Assembly (NCBI GenBank): GCA_030141605.1
Contig: JAQGDQ010000731.1
Location: forward strand, 28,501 to 92,500
DNA from: Tubiluchus corallicola
Lineage: Eukaryota; Priapulida; Priapulimorpha; Priapulimorphida; Tubiluchidae
Reading direction: 5' to 3'
DNA: 64,000 nt
Part shown: in pieces, positions 1 to 26,044 of the stretch
Numbering within the stretch: position 1 is the stretch's first letter
Layout of the letters: each line of letters opens with the position of its first letter
Notes under the pieces: generated by a model
Databases searched by the model: none
Seen by the model: only the letters and a program-made list of their open reading frames with translations
Told to the model about the DNA's origin: nothing
Made by a program: the position numbers and the translations under genes

Positions 1-1744
1 TTGAAGACCAAGCAAATACTGCATCGCATTGGTCGCACTTAAATGGCTTTTCCCCGGTATGAGTTCTCTTATGGTGCTTCAGATCAGTAGCCCATGTAAA
101 GGTGGCTTCGCAGTGAGAACACTTAAATGGTTTCTCTCCACTGTGGACTTTTCTGTGCTTGTAGAGAGAAGATGACCGTGCAAAGGCATCTCCACATTCG
201 GTACACATAAATGGCTTCACACCAGTATGAGTTATCACATGTGCAGACAAACCGTTAGCCCCAGCAAATGTAGCATCACACAGGGTACATTTAAATGGCT
301 TCTCACCAGTGTGGCTTCTTTTATGACGTTTTAGGTTACTAGCCTGTATAAAAGCAGCTCCGCACTCACTGCACAAAAACTGTTTCTCACCCATGTGAGT
401 TTTTTTGTGCCTGTTCAAATTTGAAGTACAAGTAAAAGTGGCCTCACATTCACTACATTTAAAAGGTTTCTCGACAGTGTGCACTTTCCCATGCTTCTTT
501 AAATCTGACACTTGAAGAAATGCTACTCCGCATACAGTACACATAAATGGTTTTTTATTGGCGTGTTTTTCCCCATGAGAGTTTAGAGTGGAGGTATATG
601 TAAAAGCAGCATGGCAATCAGTACATTTGCATGGTTTTTTACAGACAGGAGTTTCTGTATGCTGATTTAGCTGAGATTCAAGTGTGGTGTCACATTCATT
701 ACATTCAACTAGTTCATCATTGTCACCTTTTGCAGTTACGTTCAATATAGGTTTGTGTTTAAACATTAGCCTAGACTCATATTGAAAAGGCACGACATCT
801 GATGACTGATTTGGCTTAACGGGCATCCCAGAATTCAGCACATCAACTTGCTTTTGACTGTAGAAAGCTGGTGATGATAACTCTGAATGTAACGGATTAC
901 TTAGTGTTGATCTCGGCTCAGTCACTAAATTAGTTTCATCAGTTGATGAAACACTTGGTTTAGTCACCAAATTAGCGCCATTAGTTGACACTGCACTTGG
1001 TTCAGTCACCACGTTGGCTCCACCAGTTGACACTGCACTTGGTTCAGTCACCACGTTGGCTCCACCAGTTGACACCGCACTTGGTTCAGTCACCACGTTG
1101 GTTTCACCAGTTGACACCACACTTGGTTCAGTCATCACATTGGTTTCACCAGCTGACACTGCACTTGGTTCAGTCATCATGTTGGTTTCACCAGCTGACA
1201 CTGCACTTGGTTCAGTCATCACATTGGTTTCACCAGTTGATGCTGCACTTGGTTCAGTTACCACGTTGGTTTCACCAGTTGACGCCGCACTTGGTTCAGT
1301 CACCACATTGGTTTCACCAGTTGACGCCGCACTTGGTTCAGTCACCACATTGGTTTCACCAGCTGACACTGCACTTGGTTCAGTCACCACGTTGGCTCCA
1401 CCAGTTGACACTGCACTTGGTTCAGTCATCACGTTGGTTTCACTAGCTGATGCTCCACTTGATTCAGTCACCACATTGGTTTCACCAGTTGACCCTGCAC
1501 ATGGTTCAGTCATCACGCTGGTTCCGCCAGTTGATGCTGCACTTGGTTCAGTAACCACGTTGGTTTCACCAGTTGATGCTGCACTTGGTTCAGTAACCAC
1601 GTTGGTTTCACCAGTTGATGCTGCACTTGGTTCAGTAACCACGTTGGTTTCACCAGTTGATGCTGCACTTGGTTCAGTCACCAAATTTGTTCCACCAGTT
1701 GATGTTGCATGATGCCCTGGCTGACTGATGCATGGCTGAATCAT
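1..1744 (-). CDS. C2H2 zinc-finger protein with N-terminal 14-residue repeats (3' end outside window)
   Basis: On the minus strand one frame stays open from ATG at 1744 to the window edge, 581 codons with no stop; an in-frame TAA at 1783-1781 lies just upstream, which supports this start. Residues about 14-280 form a degenerate 14-residue tandem repeat (core VTEPSA.ST). After a linker of about 90 residues, seven complete CX2CX12HX3H fingers run from about residue 370 and an eighth is cut by the edge; a degenerate CNEC segment precedes them. Linkers are of the TGEKPF type. The family binds DNA in the nucleus, usually as transcription regulators; the target is unknown. A pyrimidine-rich AG at 1820-1813 suggests an intron in the 5' UTR, as in the zinc-finger gene at 26079. 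Finger cores (KPFKCT.CDA.FA) resemble that gene, but the N-termini do not. Confidence 0.85.
   Translation of the reverse strand, partial: MIQPCISQPGHHATSTGGTNLVTEPSAASTGETNVVTEPSAASTGETNVVTEPSAASTGETNVVTEPSAASTGGTSVMTEPCAGSTGETNVVTESSGASASETNVMTEPSAVSTGGANVVTEPSAVSAGETNVVTEPSAASTGETNVVTEPSAASTGETNVVTEPSAASTGETNVMTEPSAVSAGETNMMTEPSAVSAGETNVMTEPSVVSTGETNVVTEPSAVSTGGANVVTEPSAVSTGGANVVTEPSAVSTNGANLVTKPSVSSTDETNLVTEPRSTLSNPLHSELSSPAFYSQKQVDVLNSGMPVKPNQSSDVVPFQYESRLMFKHKPILNVTAKGDNDELVECNECDTTLESQLNQHTETPVCKKPCKCTDCHAAFTYTSTLNSHGEKHANKKPFMCTVCGVAFLQVSDLKKHGKVHTVEKPFKCSECEATFTCTSNLNRHKKTHMGEKQFLCSECGAAFIQASNLKRHKRSHTGEKPFKCTLCDATFAGANGLSAHVITHTGVKPFMCTECGDAFARSSSLYKHRKVHSGEKPFKCSHCEATFTWATDLKHHKRTHTGEKPFKCDQCDAVFAWSS
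906..1707 (-). repeat. 42-bp coding minisatellite, about 17 good copies plus 2 degenerate
   Basis: A 42-bp unit repeats in tandem within the zinc-finger CDS. Because 42 is a multiple of three, the array is in frame and encodes a 14-residue unit rich in Thr, Ser, Glu, Val and Pro. Copies differ mainly by single bases, for example A/V after PSA and GGA versus GET. It also creates long shadow ORFs on the plus strand. Confidence 0.9.
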
Positions 1745-2934
1745 GCTCAACAGTTGTGATTTGCAATTTTTCAATGTTGGTTAAAAGCTTCCGTGTGCTT
1801 TTTACTTTTCAGCTAAAAAGGTAATTTCCAAAAAATCACTGAATTTGCAAAAACAGCGCAGCCAATTACGTAAATTAGGGTGGGGTTGATTGACAAATTC
1901 CTTCTGCAGAAATGTTTATAATTTTTACAATGTTCTAAATTTAGCTAATTAAATTATATTAATTACTAGTGGCAACTGCCACATTGTCACATATAAATAA
2001 TAATAGTCTGTAATTTACCTGGTTACAAACCACGTCAGGTACAACATGGCTAAAAGTACAGGCTGCACTGATAAACATTTTTCACTCAGACAGTTGGCAA
2101 CGGCAACAGCAGAAAGATGGGCATGTTGCTCCGTCATCATTTTGCGCACTTCCGGATGCGTGTTTTTGCCAACTTTCTGCAACAAACAAATAAATAAACA
2201 GCTAAATAAACAAGGTGCAACGCCACCTAACATATGAGAATAAGCACAAATAACAAACCCGGTTTTTGGTTTGTTTTTTATTGGCTTTTAGTTATAACAC
2301 TTCCATAAAAAAATCCTAATTACAGTTTTTAAATGTTACAAAAATTTCCTCATACTAAACTTGCTACAACCAAATTCACCTGTGCTAAACTTACTAGTAA
2401 CAAACTTATTGTGCAACTTGTATCATTTGCTAGGCCTCAGCATATTTGACACTCATAGATCCAGTAATATGTGGCTGAGTCAGTAGATAGTCTAGAAATT
2501 ACCAGATTTTCAGCAGTAAAATTTTGTTATCATTCTTTATCTTATCAAGTTGCCAAACTGTGGAATATGTTGCAAAAAGAGAATTTAGAATGTGTAACGA
2601 TTTAAATAAGTTTAAAGATTCTGTAAAAATATGTTCAAAAAATGCCTGGTTCTTCAATGCACAACTGTCAGTGCTGCATAACATGTCATGTAAGTGCTGT
2701 TTAACTTGAAGAGTTACCTATAAAGTTATAATCTTGTACTTCTTAATATTGCAACTATGTTGTATAAAAAATTCCTAAGTCTGTAATGCAATATATGTGT
2801 GCTTACAAGCCAAAATCATACATAAGTTGGTATAGTTAAAACTACGTTATGACGCTTCAAAGACGAATAACCGAAAAATTTGCAACATACTACTTTTTTC
2901 ATAAAAGCAAACACTAAATACATTGTACTTTACC
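1745..2934. other. Intergenic, no gene recognised
   Basis: AT-rich sequence upstream of the zinc-finger gene. Short ORFs here lack any motif I recognise. The promoter of the minus-strand zinc-finger gene probably lies here, but I see no clear core element. Confidence 0.5.
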
Positions 2935-3228
2935 CCATGCCTATTTTTCTGATTAGACACTAGTACTGCAATTGTATAAAACTTGTATTTTCAAACTCTG
3001 CTTGTGGAAGCAGGCTTTTTTTCTGTTGACAAGAGCAGATATTCGTCAGGAAGAGCCATCTACTGGATTTAAACACATTTTCAGCGTGATGTTGGACGGT
3101 ACATCGGTTGCTAAGTGTTTTGTAAAAACAGAACAAAAATGGCTGACTTTAACAGAGATTTTTTCAAGATTATATTTTTCAGAGTGTAGCCTGCAACTCA
3201 ATTTTAACTAGGATTATCTCAGCTTAGA
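2935..3228 (+). repeat. Interspersed repeat family R1, copy 1
   Basis: This segment matches 3885-4266 and 24140-24378 over shared blocks, including a TTTTCTGTTGACAAG-like block, a GTCAGGAAGAGCCATC block, GTTGCTAAGTG, ATGGCTGACTTTAACAG and a final TCAGCTTAGAA. No coding capacity is evident. The class is unknown; it could be a non-autonomous transposon. Confidence 0.65.
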
Positions 3229-3884
3229 ATAGCTGAGTACTGAACTTGGTATCAAAGTGATTCTCATGAAATGGAGATTCACTAATATGTGAATAATTAG
3301 AAAAGCTTAACTGCTGACTCATGAATGATTTTGCTATGCAAGCACAAAAATGAATGCTTAATCAGTCATTTTGCTTGTAAACCCTGTTGGAATATTTTAG
3401 ATCAATGTTGTAATTATTCTGTTAAACATCATCTGAATCAAATCAATCCAAGTTTATTTCTCTCTGTAACACTTCAGAAGCGAATACACATACAGAAATG
3501 TACTCGATTGCCGATCCATTTGTGATTGACCCAACTCGCTATGAATCTCTTACATAGCCACACTAAACACAGTATAACTTGTATTTCTCCATTTCTAAAA
3601 AAATGTGTACTACTGCCCCAGGTGGCAGCTCTGTATGGCATGTATTCTTGTCAGTCAGGTTCTCCGCTCACACATTTACATGCAATGTAGAAATTTTTAT
3701 TTCGTTTTACTTCTTTTTATTTGTTGGAAAATAGCCCTCGGCTAATGTTTTCTTTGAAATATGTGAGCATGTATATCAAAACGTTATCATGTTTCAAAAT
3801 AGGATGACCTAAAAAGTTGGTCAAATGTCAATTTTTCGTAAATTATAAAACCAAACGCGAAATATATTGGACTTTCACATTCTA

Positions 3885-4266
3885 TGCTATTAAATTATCA
3901 AGAGTGATCAAAAATGCTAAAAATTTAATTTTATAACTTCTTACCCACTTTTCTGTAATACTAATACTGCAATCGTAAAAAACTTCTGATGGTAGCTCGT
4001 GGAAGCAGTCATTTTGCTTCGGTTTTTTCTGTTGACAAGCCTGGATCTTCGTCAGGAAGAGCCATCTATTGGATTTAAACATAATTAGACGAGTTCTCTA
4101 ACAGAAGGTCCGTAGGAACCAACGCTTGTGCAGTTGCTAAGTGTTTTGTCAAACAAAGAAGGCGACAAAAAACAATGGCTGACTTTAACAGTGATTTTCT
4201 CAAGATTATGTTTTTCAGTGTTGAGCCTGGACCTCAACTCAATGTGGATTATTTCAGCTTAGAAGT
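3885..4266 (+). repeat. Interspersed repeat family R1, copy 2
   Basis: Longest of three R1 copies. It shares the ordered blocks listed for copy 1, with an extra segment near 4085-4130. Divergence suggests independent old insertions. Confidence 0.65.
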
Positions 4267-4689
4267 AACATAGACGTCATAAGCATTAAAATGAATAATA
4301 ATTAAAGTACACCACTTCACCTCAGTGCACTCTGGTATGGTACACTCCGCCTAGACACATCTTAGACACACCGCTAAATAAATAGCAAGAAGTGGCTACG
4401 TGTATCAGTTGTATCGTTGCAATAAGTTTGACTAGTACTGAAACAGTTCAGTAATTTGTTGTTGTAAATAAACTTGTTTTAGATTACATTATTAAAAAAT
4501 AACAGAAAACTGACCTTAAAACAGGTAAACACAGTAGTAGTTCTTGCCAAAACTAGGCACTGTTAGCGTATTACAGACATTTTTAAGAAGCGCTACTTTA
4601 CGAAACGACTTATTCATGGAATTCACAATAATTTTTGCTTCTTCTTGTGTGCATCACACCACTTGATGGAAACCCAAAAAGTTACTCTC
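4267..4689. other. Intergenic, no feature recognised
   Basis: AT-rich DNA between two dispersed repeats. I see no ORF, RNA gene or repeat structure that I can support. Confidence 0.4.
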
Positions 4690-4985
4690 TTCACGACCGT
4701 AAGTGTTTGCTGCATCATTCTGCATGGGTTATAGAATAGCTATTGTTATTAAATACCGATTACATTATATATGATCATTTTTGTAGGTTTCTACTCTTTG
4801 CACTATGAATTTTAATGCAAAATTATTATAAACTGCATTAACTTACCTTAGACTGGTCATCGGCTGATCAGTAGGTTTTTCCCAGAATAGCAGCAGAACA
4901 CTCCACAGTTTGAGCTTTAGCAAAAACATGCGAGCAGTAAAGTAGTTTGTACTATCATGTAGGTGTACACCAGACTAATTAAACA
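4690..4985 (+). repeat. Interspersed repeat family R2, copy 1
   Basis: Shares ordered blocks with 9070-9545 and, in reverse, with 17930-18235: a TTGTAGGTTTCT block, a TTTTAATGCAA block, an AGTAGCAGAACTC-like block and a terminal GTACACCAGACTAA. Non-coding; class unknown. Confidence 0.6.
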
Positions 4986-7014
4986 TAATTAGTGACCTAT
5001 TGACCTGCTTCTTTGTGTATATTATTTGTATGCAATTGTACGCTTGGCTACCCATGCGTTTTTGATGCTTTAAGTGATATATTGTGAACCTGATGATCAC
5101 AACTTTTCCTGAACTTTTTCAGGTGTTTATTGAACAAACATAGTTCGATACTGCTCTTTTAATGCTTAGGTTCTAAAAATGTTCTGTGTCTTTATCATCT
5201 GTTTTTTTCTTCATAAAAATCCCACTGGTGTCACACTTTCTGAATGTTGGTGCACACGCTTTCAAAATCATCCGGATCTCTGCTGAAAATTTATGGCAGA
5301 AACCACCTCATTTTTTTCTTTGCACGCGGTTGAAAAGTCTACTATCCCGACTTTAATAGAAGCACTTTTGCAAGATGGTTATCTGGCAGCATCTCTCCCT
5401 GAGGTGGCTTTTGTTGAATGTAAGTTATAATTATCACATATATATATAAACGTTCTACGGAAAGGTCTACATGTGTTTGCATACTACTGTAAGCATACAT
5501 GTAAACTGTTTTCTGAAGGTTGTTTGGTAGGCACTTTTTCTTTGAAAATACTGTGACAAATGATATACAGTAACACACTTACACACATTAACCTAATTGT
5601 GCTGCTGAATTCATTACATACTTTATTGGGAAATTTGTTTTTCTTCAGTTGAGTGATTATTTGTCATCACCATCACCTTCCTCGCCACTGCAATAGCCTT
5701 TTGTCATTGTTTGATTGGTCGTCAGCCAATAGGTTTCTACAAAAAAATACCAAAATTAATATGAATATAAATAAGGTGCATATATACGAAGCTTGTGAAG
5801 CTGAACAGTTCACTAATCGCTAATAGCAATAAAAAGCCTGAAAGGTATGAACTAATCATTAGACACAATAAGCAATAAGCACTTTAATAGGCCTAGAAGA
5901 ACAAGGCATCTTCCCAATACCCAATTTTGAAAATGCCAGTAAAACAGACATGTATTACTGCTATAAAAAGGACAAAGGTCGGAAAGCGAGGCAGGAAAGC
6001 GATGAATAAATCTTTTATTTGTAACGATTATTTCACTAGCAAAACCAGCAAAAATACTAAATGATAATTTTGTCAAGTTTGAGTAAGCAGGTTTACTGAC
6101 TAGGTTTAGTATTGCTTAACTTCAGTCTCTAATAATTGTGACAATTCAAATAATCCCTTTAGAAAACGTGTGACGTTATAATCAAGACATATTTTATCTA
6201 CAAGTAAAACCTCATGGTCAATCAGCAAATTCTTGAAAATATAAAGACTGGCTTGTGAATGTAGTTTTATTAAAAGCGTAATCTAAGGGCAACACTAATT
6301 TTTTTTGCAGCAAGCACATGGTGGGTCAAAATAGAATCTATATTTTTCTGAAAACTTAAAACTTTGAAACACAGAAAAAAATATCTCGTGTCACAGTGTG
6401 TACAGTAATTATGAATTTATTGATAATTAGAAAGTGCATATGGTATAAAACAACTTTAAAACGTTCAGTACGGCAAAGAGGTAAAGGGTACATACGTTGT
6501 TTACACAAGTTTTAGTGTTGGTTATAAATAAACCCAATTCACGGACTGCCGTTATTATTCCTTTAAATCTTTTAATTTTTTGATCGAGGTAAGTTGTCTA
6601 CTGACGTATGCTTTGTGTCTTTCTTTTTTTGCATTCTTGCCAATATGCTCTGCTGTAATTTGCCACTTATTTCTGTTAAGTAGTTCGCAACATGTATAAT
6701 AACTTATCACTTCACATTTTGCAACATTCTTTCTTTGCAACAGCGTGATTTCCCGTAGTTAAACGTTTTTTCAATGTCATTCTGTTGTTGTTGATGTCGC
6801 CATGGTTGTTGACGTCTTTGTACGTCTTTGTCACTTGATCCTTGTTTTCTCGTTGTCATTCTAACAGTGCTACAGCTGCTTTTGCTGATTCCACTCGTTA
6901 AACCTCCTCCTTTACACCTACGAACTGGAATGTTGCAAAACTGATAAATTTTTTACTACATCGAGGACTTTGGCTTAGAAGGGGTTGAGATGTGCTAGTG
7001 ACCAGTACGGCATT
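4986..7014. other. Intergenic, no gene recognised
   Basis: AT-rich DNA with only short motif-free ORFs. I see no tandem repeat or coding signal worth calling. Confidence 0.4.
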
Positions 7015-7200
7015 CGTGGTGTGGTGTAAGATCTCTGGAGGGGTTTTGTTGGCGTGATATATGTTCGTGTGCGGCATTGGGTGCATGGTGTGGTGTTGTG
7101 GGGTGCTATGCTGTAGGTGTGGTGTGGTGTAGTGGGTAGTGTGGTGCAGGTAATAGTGTGTAATACAATTTTTTGTGGGGTTTTGCCATTTGAAATTATT
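7015..7200 (+). repeat. GTG-rich repeat, degenerate relative of the 48-kb array
   Basis: GTGGTGTGGTG-type sequence ends in a short ACAA...TTGT inverted repeat followed by GGGGTTTTGCC. The same order, GTG array then hairpin then GGGGTTTGGCTAG, closes the array at 48858, so this is probably a decayed copy of that element. Confidence 0.45.
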
Positions 7201-8694
7201 TCCTTTAGGCAGATTCTTGTGTTGTTTATTAATTATTTGCAGAATGTGGCCAAAAATATGTAACTTCACACCTTCTGCTGTTCATACTTTCAAGATCGAT
7301 GAGAAATTCTAGTTCAGACTGCCCATTTTCACGTCGACAGACGGAACATAGAATTTTGCTGCCATGTACACTACTAGACAGTTCTAAAAGTTTAGTATAG
7401 AGTGCCATCTACGTGGCAGAACATAGAGCGCTGCTGCCATGCAGAACATAGAATATGCTGCCATCTGGCAGTAGAAAGCAAAACAAACTTCAGGTATAGT
7501 TTTATTATTTATGTAATACAACACAGTATACATATTTAGCATATGTTACACACAAAAAAATAATACAACAGAAAAAATAAAGAGAACAGAAATGACAATT
7601 GTTAACTTTATTCAGTTATACAGACAAATTTATTTTGACTCTTGTAACACAGGAAAAATCAAGTACATAGCAAAATAAGTTATTAATGAAGCAAAAACAA
7701 AAAAATAAAGTCATAAAAGAAAAAAAGAAAAACTATTGCAAAAACATTTTATTGCGTCTATTAATATTTTGCTACGTAATTGTTTGGTTGGTCAACAAAG
7801 TTAACTAATTGTTTGTTTGAACTAAATATCAGGAATTAATTTTGTGCTTACAGATCCACAATACATTTAAACAGTTTCATTTAAGTCTTTGTTTACTTTA
7901 TTTTTGCTTACAAAACTCTCTGCCAAAAACGAAACACTTTTATTACTGTTACATTTATTATTTTGTGAGTTTTATTGTGATATTTTACCTTTTATTACTG
8001 CTCAGCAAATACCGTTATAAATTTATACTAAAACAGCGCCATGCAGATGTATTTTAGTATAAAAGCCAAAATTCAGAGCTAAATGAGCTAGAATACAAGT
8101 TTTTTTTCAAGGCAGAACTTGAAAATGTGAATCAGAATAGACGTTTTATTAGGTAGAATTATTTTGAGAAATTTCACATCTCACAAAAACATATAAGGTA
8201 AGTGAATGTATTTGGTTTAAGTGAATGCTTCCATATTATGCAGGTTTTTATTGTCAAATAGTCTTTTCTACACAAACTACACAGGCTTTTATAGCATTGG
8301 TTTGTGGAATTACAGTGATGATTGAACAACACGTCTTTCATTTATATCTATTTAATTCAACATGCAATATTTTTGGCATAGCATGGATTTTGCCATCTGT
8401 CATTTAATTTAATAAGGTCTAAACTTTGTTCAAAATTTTGGCAATCATCTTCTGATCGATCATTAACTAAACATTCAATAGTGACAATCGTCTCGGGATT
8501 AAAGGATGGAATGTTTAGTAACTGAGTTTCGTGAGTATTCAATGTTAATTAATCGATAAGGGTTCAATAGTATTGGTAATTTACTCAATTTGAGTTTAAA
8601 CTTTCTTCAGTATCTTTTTTACAGAATTTCTGTTCATGCTTTATATAAAACTATAATTGTATTGCTTTAGTGTCAAAACTGATTAGATGTCAAG
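7201..8694. other. Intergenic upstream of protease gene 1
   Basis: Contains three imperfect copies of a short CATAGA..GCTGCCAT motif near 7345-7465 and otherwise AT-rich sequence. No supported gene. The gene 1 promoter should lie here, but no core element stands out. Confidence 0.4.
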
Positions 8695-21860
<13,166 letters not shown>

Positions 21861-22429
21861 AAATAAACTTTACACGTTAAAGTATTTCACTAAGTCAGTG
21901 ATTTGTAACAGTGACAGATTACATAATAAAACTTTACTCGTTAATGTATTTCATTAAGACAATGTAACAGTGACGCTTTATATAATTAAACTTTACTCGT
22001 TAATGTATTTCACTAAGTCAATGATTAAATAAACTTTACTCGTTAATGTTTTTCACTAAGACAATAATTTGCAGCAGTGACACCTTATATAAATGAACTT
22101 TTTTCATTAATGTATTTCACTAAGACAATAATTTGTAGCAGTGAAACACCTTATATAAATAAACTTTACTCGTTAATGTATTTCACCAAGACAATGATCG
22201 GTAACAGTGATAATTTATATAATTTAGCTTCTAGAAAAACAGAAGAATAGCTTCTCCCCAACCAATAATTTAAAGTATCAAGCCACGAACCATTAATGTG
22301 TTGTTCATGGGCTGAATGATGGTTGGGTTCTTGCTTCAAACAGGAGTTACATGTCTTTTAATAAGGCAAATTAAAAGTTTTAATAAAGTTGTAGTGTTAT
22401 AACTATAATATGAGTACTATTTTGGGTGG

Positions 22430-22900
22430 CCCATTTAAATGGTTCAAAGCTAATGAACTTTCTCTTAATGCAGATAAAACTAAAAGTGTCTACAACTTCA
22501 CCCAAATTCCGACCTTCTAATGATCGATGGTTCCCCTATTGAACGAATTTATTTTTTAGACACGTTACACGAAAATCTAGACTGGAATCCGCAGATTAGA
22601 ATTAATATGATTAGCCTGAAAATAGCCAATTACGTAGTAGTCGTTTCTGATTTCATACCACATATAACAAACTATGCTGCATTTTATGGGGCGCACTCCA
22701 TCCATTGAACATAGGATCTCTTTCTGTGCTCCTTTACGTAAGATTATTCGAATTTTTCATGGCTTACTTAAATTCACACCTCAAAGAATTCAACAAATGA
22801 TCATTGACGACTTCGTTAAATATAAGATAAGCATGTTCATGGACAAAACTAACTTTGAATCTCTGCCATCATTTTTTCGTTAATCCTGTTAATCGTTCTT
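22430..22900 (+). pseudogene. LINE reverse-transcriptase fragment (decayed)
   Basis: Translation across frames gives WFKANELSLNADKTKSV, then IDGSPIERIYFLDTLHENLDWNPQ, and later RKIIRIFHGL. This is the usual order of the C-terminal RT region of jockey/CR1-like LINEs. Frameshifts break it; no full element is present. Confidence 0.65.
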
Positions 22901-24139
22901 AAATTGATATTAAAGTTTGAGTATGTATAGTGACAGGCTGACCCATAGTGTATTTCTGTTCATAAATGAATATATATATTTTTCGATGTACTAATTGCAA
23001 TCTGATATTTATTCTCATCCACATCATTTCACTAACATAATCTTATTAATTCCGATCTCCTACACTCTCTACTATCATTCCATTGTTTTCACCTTCCTTC
23101 TTGAACACCCTTACACCTGCACCATTATGTGCGTAAAGTCACACAGGTAATGCTTCTGACTATAATGCACGAGTAACAATTTATATAAATGACCTTGTTT
23201 CTTTGACGTCTAATCGTATTCTGTAACTGAACTACGACATAAATTTGCAACGTAAACAACATCATCTGTGATGAATTAAGATATCGCCGAGATATAAGAA
23301 ACTGACATACCTTATTTCTCAGTTTTGTAATCTTTATTGTAAATGTTTGGAGAGCATTTAAGGAAGCGGTGTTCAGTATTTCTTGTTAACGTATATAAGT
23401 GCGTATATAAAGGGTTACTCACCCGACGACCAATTAGTCTTTCGCAACCCTTTCTCCTGCACCTATTGCACTTATTTTTAATTACTTGTAATTTTTAAAA
23501 TGTTAATGCATGCAAACTTGTAAATTTGTAAAGTAATTTTTTGTACCACAAAATTAGCAAAACAAAACAAACAATGAACACAATTGTAAAATTTGACTAA
23601 AGAGACTTCATAGTTTTATCAATAAGACTGGTATCAATTAGCACCCGTTCTAAATGTAATGTGATTTACACTATGGCCAGGAAACATTCATTAATTATTT
23701 TGTGTCAAAAAATTGATTATTTTAATACAACTATTATTCGTTTGAAGCTTAACAATGGCATTAAATAGTAAAACAGATTTCGATATAACTGTAAAAACAT
23801 TTGCTTTGAAAAACATTTTTATCTCAAAAGACATACGAAGAAAAAAATCACTGGATGTAACGATACGTGATGATGACACTAGTGAGTAAACCCATATAAC
23901 AATAGTTTACATGGGACCTAACGTAGTAGAAACTCTATTCTTTGTATGAGTTGCTAGTTTATTGCTTTCATAAGATAACATTATCATATTGCAGTTTCAT
24001 TGAATAAATTTAACATGATTCTAATTACACTTGAAAGCACTTAATGCTTATTAAGTCAGGTTCACACTGGCCTTAAAAGGTCTCATGTTAATTTTTTGTT
24101 TTTCTAACAAATGCTAAATGTTTTGGGCTTTAATATTCT
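22901..24139. other. Intergenic, no gene recognised
   Basis: AT-rich sequence between gene 1 and the zinc-finger gene. Only short ORFs without motifs. Confidence 0.4.
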
Positions 24140-24378
24140 AGCATCAAATTGTCAAGAAAATGTTTAGGAATACTAGAAATCAAATTTTAAAAGCCCGTGC
24201 CCACTTTTCTGTCTAGAAACTAATACTACGATTGAGAAGAACTTGTGTTTTCAAACTCCTAGTATCTCATGACAGAAACCATTTTGCTTTCGTTGTTTTT
24301 TCTGTTGCCAAGTCTAGATCTTCGTCTGGGTGAGCCATCGACTGGACTTATACACCTTTCGTACAGTTGCTAAGTAGT
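24140..24378 (+). repeat. Interspersed repeat family R1, copy 3
   Basis: Shorter copy that stops after the GTTGCTAAGT block. It shares the TTTTTTCTGTTG and GAGCCATC.ACTGGA blocks with 2935-3228. Confidence 0.6.
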
Positions 24379-24849
24379 AGTACTTAGGTATCTTTGATAC
24401 ACTGTGCGGGATTTCTTTTAGTAAAAAAATTGGTGACAAATTTTTTAGCTAATTATTTCTTATAACAATTACCATTAATTCCTCTTTTATCTGCAATAAA
24501 AAATTATAAAATGTGCTTGTTATACTTTATATAAAAGCTTATCAATATTATAATGGCTGTCAAGTTTAGCGACTAAGACCCAGACATTATTTTGTTCGAT
24601 TTATTTTATGTTAACCTTTGGTTCCATTCTTTGAATGACTGCGAATGTAAATAACGCCACCTAGAGCATTTATACCAATTACTGTTTACAGTTGTGCTAT
24701 ATGTTTGTTTAGAATTCGAAGTGTACAACATCTTTGTGCTGTGACCACCTTTACCAAAATTTACATTCAAATCTGACAAAACAAAAATACAGGTCATCAA
24801 ACACAAAAAAATGTTAGACTAGCGAAATTGAACTAATAAGGATCGTAAT

Positions 24850-24851
24850 GA

Positions 24852-24923
<72 letters not shown>

Positions 24924-24956
24924 CATCATCATCATCATCATCATCATCATTATTAT
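24850..24956 (+). repeat. (ATT)n(ATC)n microsatellite
   Basis: About 24 ATT triplets followed by nine ATC/CAT triplets. Shadow ORFs of poly-Leu, poly-Ser or poly-Asn come from it. Confidence 0.95.
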
Positions 24957-25439
24957 CTTGCTCTGTTGCAAATGTAGTGGTCGTGAAAAAGGCCTGGAAT
25001 TGCGTCACAGCCATGGTTATTATCAGTGATCGCCGCCATTGTGGAGGAGAGTGAGATTTGTCTACAAACGAAATTCTGTTATACCTTTATTATTATTACT
25101 TTTTTTTGTTTTAAACTTTCATTGAGACTTAAAAACTTATCGATGTAAATACTCAGGAAAAACGGTACCAATTATCTCGGCGTTCAAGCAGGACAAATAA
25201 ATGATAGTACAAAATGTAAAACTAAAAGTATGTAAATTTTAACATTATAAACAGATGAGTAAGAATATATAAGCGGCTGTCAAAACTTTTTTTACAATAA
25301 AAATAATAATTATCATTTAGTAACAAAAACTGTAAAACCTAAATGCGTTTATTTAGAGAGTAGACCAGAAATTGATGACAACAGATTTGTAGTCACTAAA
25401 TCTAATATTGCAGCAGTTGCAGATAAATGATAGATAAAT

Positions 25440-25965
25440 TGTAATCTCTCTGTCACGTCCAAGTGATAACTGGGCATCTTTGCTCTTGATCTTTCTGTCA
25501 CGTCCAAGTGATAATCGGGCATCTCTGTTCTTGACCTCTCTGTCACGTCCAAGTGATAATCGGGCATCTCTGCTCTTGATCTCTCTGTCACGTCCATGTG
25601 ATAACTGGGCATCTCTGCTCTTGATCTCTCTGTCATGTCCATGTGATAACTGGGCATCTCTGGCTCTTGATCTCTCTGTCATGTCCAAGTGATAACCGGG
25701 CATCTCTGGCTCTTGATCTCTCTGTCACGTCCAAGTGATAACTGGGCATCTCTGCTCTTGATCTCTCTGTCATGTCCAAGTGATAACCGGGCATCTCTGC
25801 TCTTGATCTCTCTGTCATGTCCATGTGATAACTGGCATCTCTGCTCTTGATCTCTCTGTCACGTCCAAGTGATAACCGGGCATCTCTGCTCTTGATCTCT
25901 CTGTCACGTCCAAGTGATTACTGGGCTTGTGTGCTCTTGATCTCTCTGTCGCGTCCAGTGTGTTT
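25440..25965 (+). repeat. 43-bp minisatellite upstream of zinc-finger gene 2, about 12 copies
   Basis: The unit CTCTCTGTCACGTCCAAGTG plus ATAACCGGGCATCTCTGCTCTTGAT repeats directly upstream of the acceptor at 26051. It is probably in the 5' UTR intron or promoter region of the zinc-finger gene. Each unit carries a CACGTC-type hexamer. Confidence 0.85.
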
Positions 25966-26044
25966 TGTAGATGTTTGTAAAATGCATGTTATTAACAAGG
26001 TTAGGAAACTGTTTTGTATGCTAACTAATTTTTATCATATAACT

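Noticed and set aside
985-1712. Plus-strand ORFs opposite the zinc-finger gene
   Set aside because: Shadows of the 42-bp coding repeat; the minus-strand frame continues into real zinc fingers.
25440-25965. CRISPR-like array
   Set aside because: Units are contiguous with no unique spacers and the genome is eukaryotic; it is a minisatellite.
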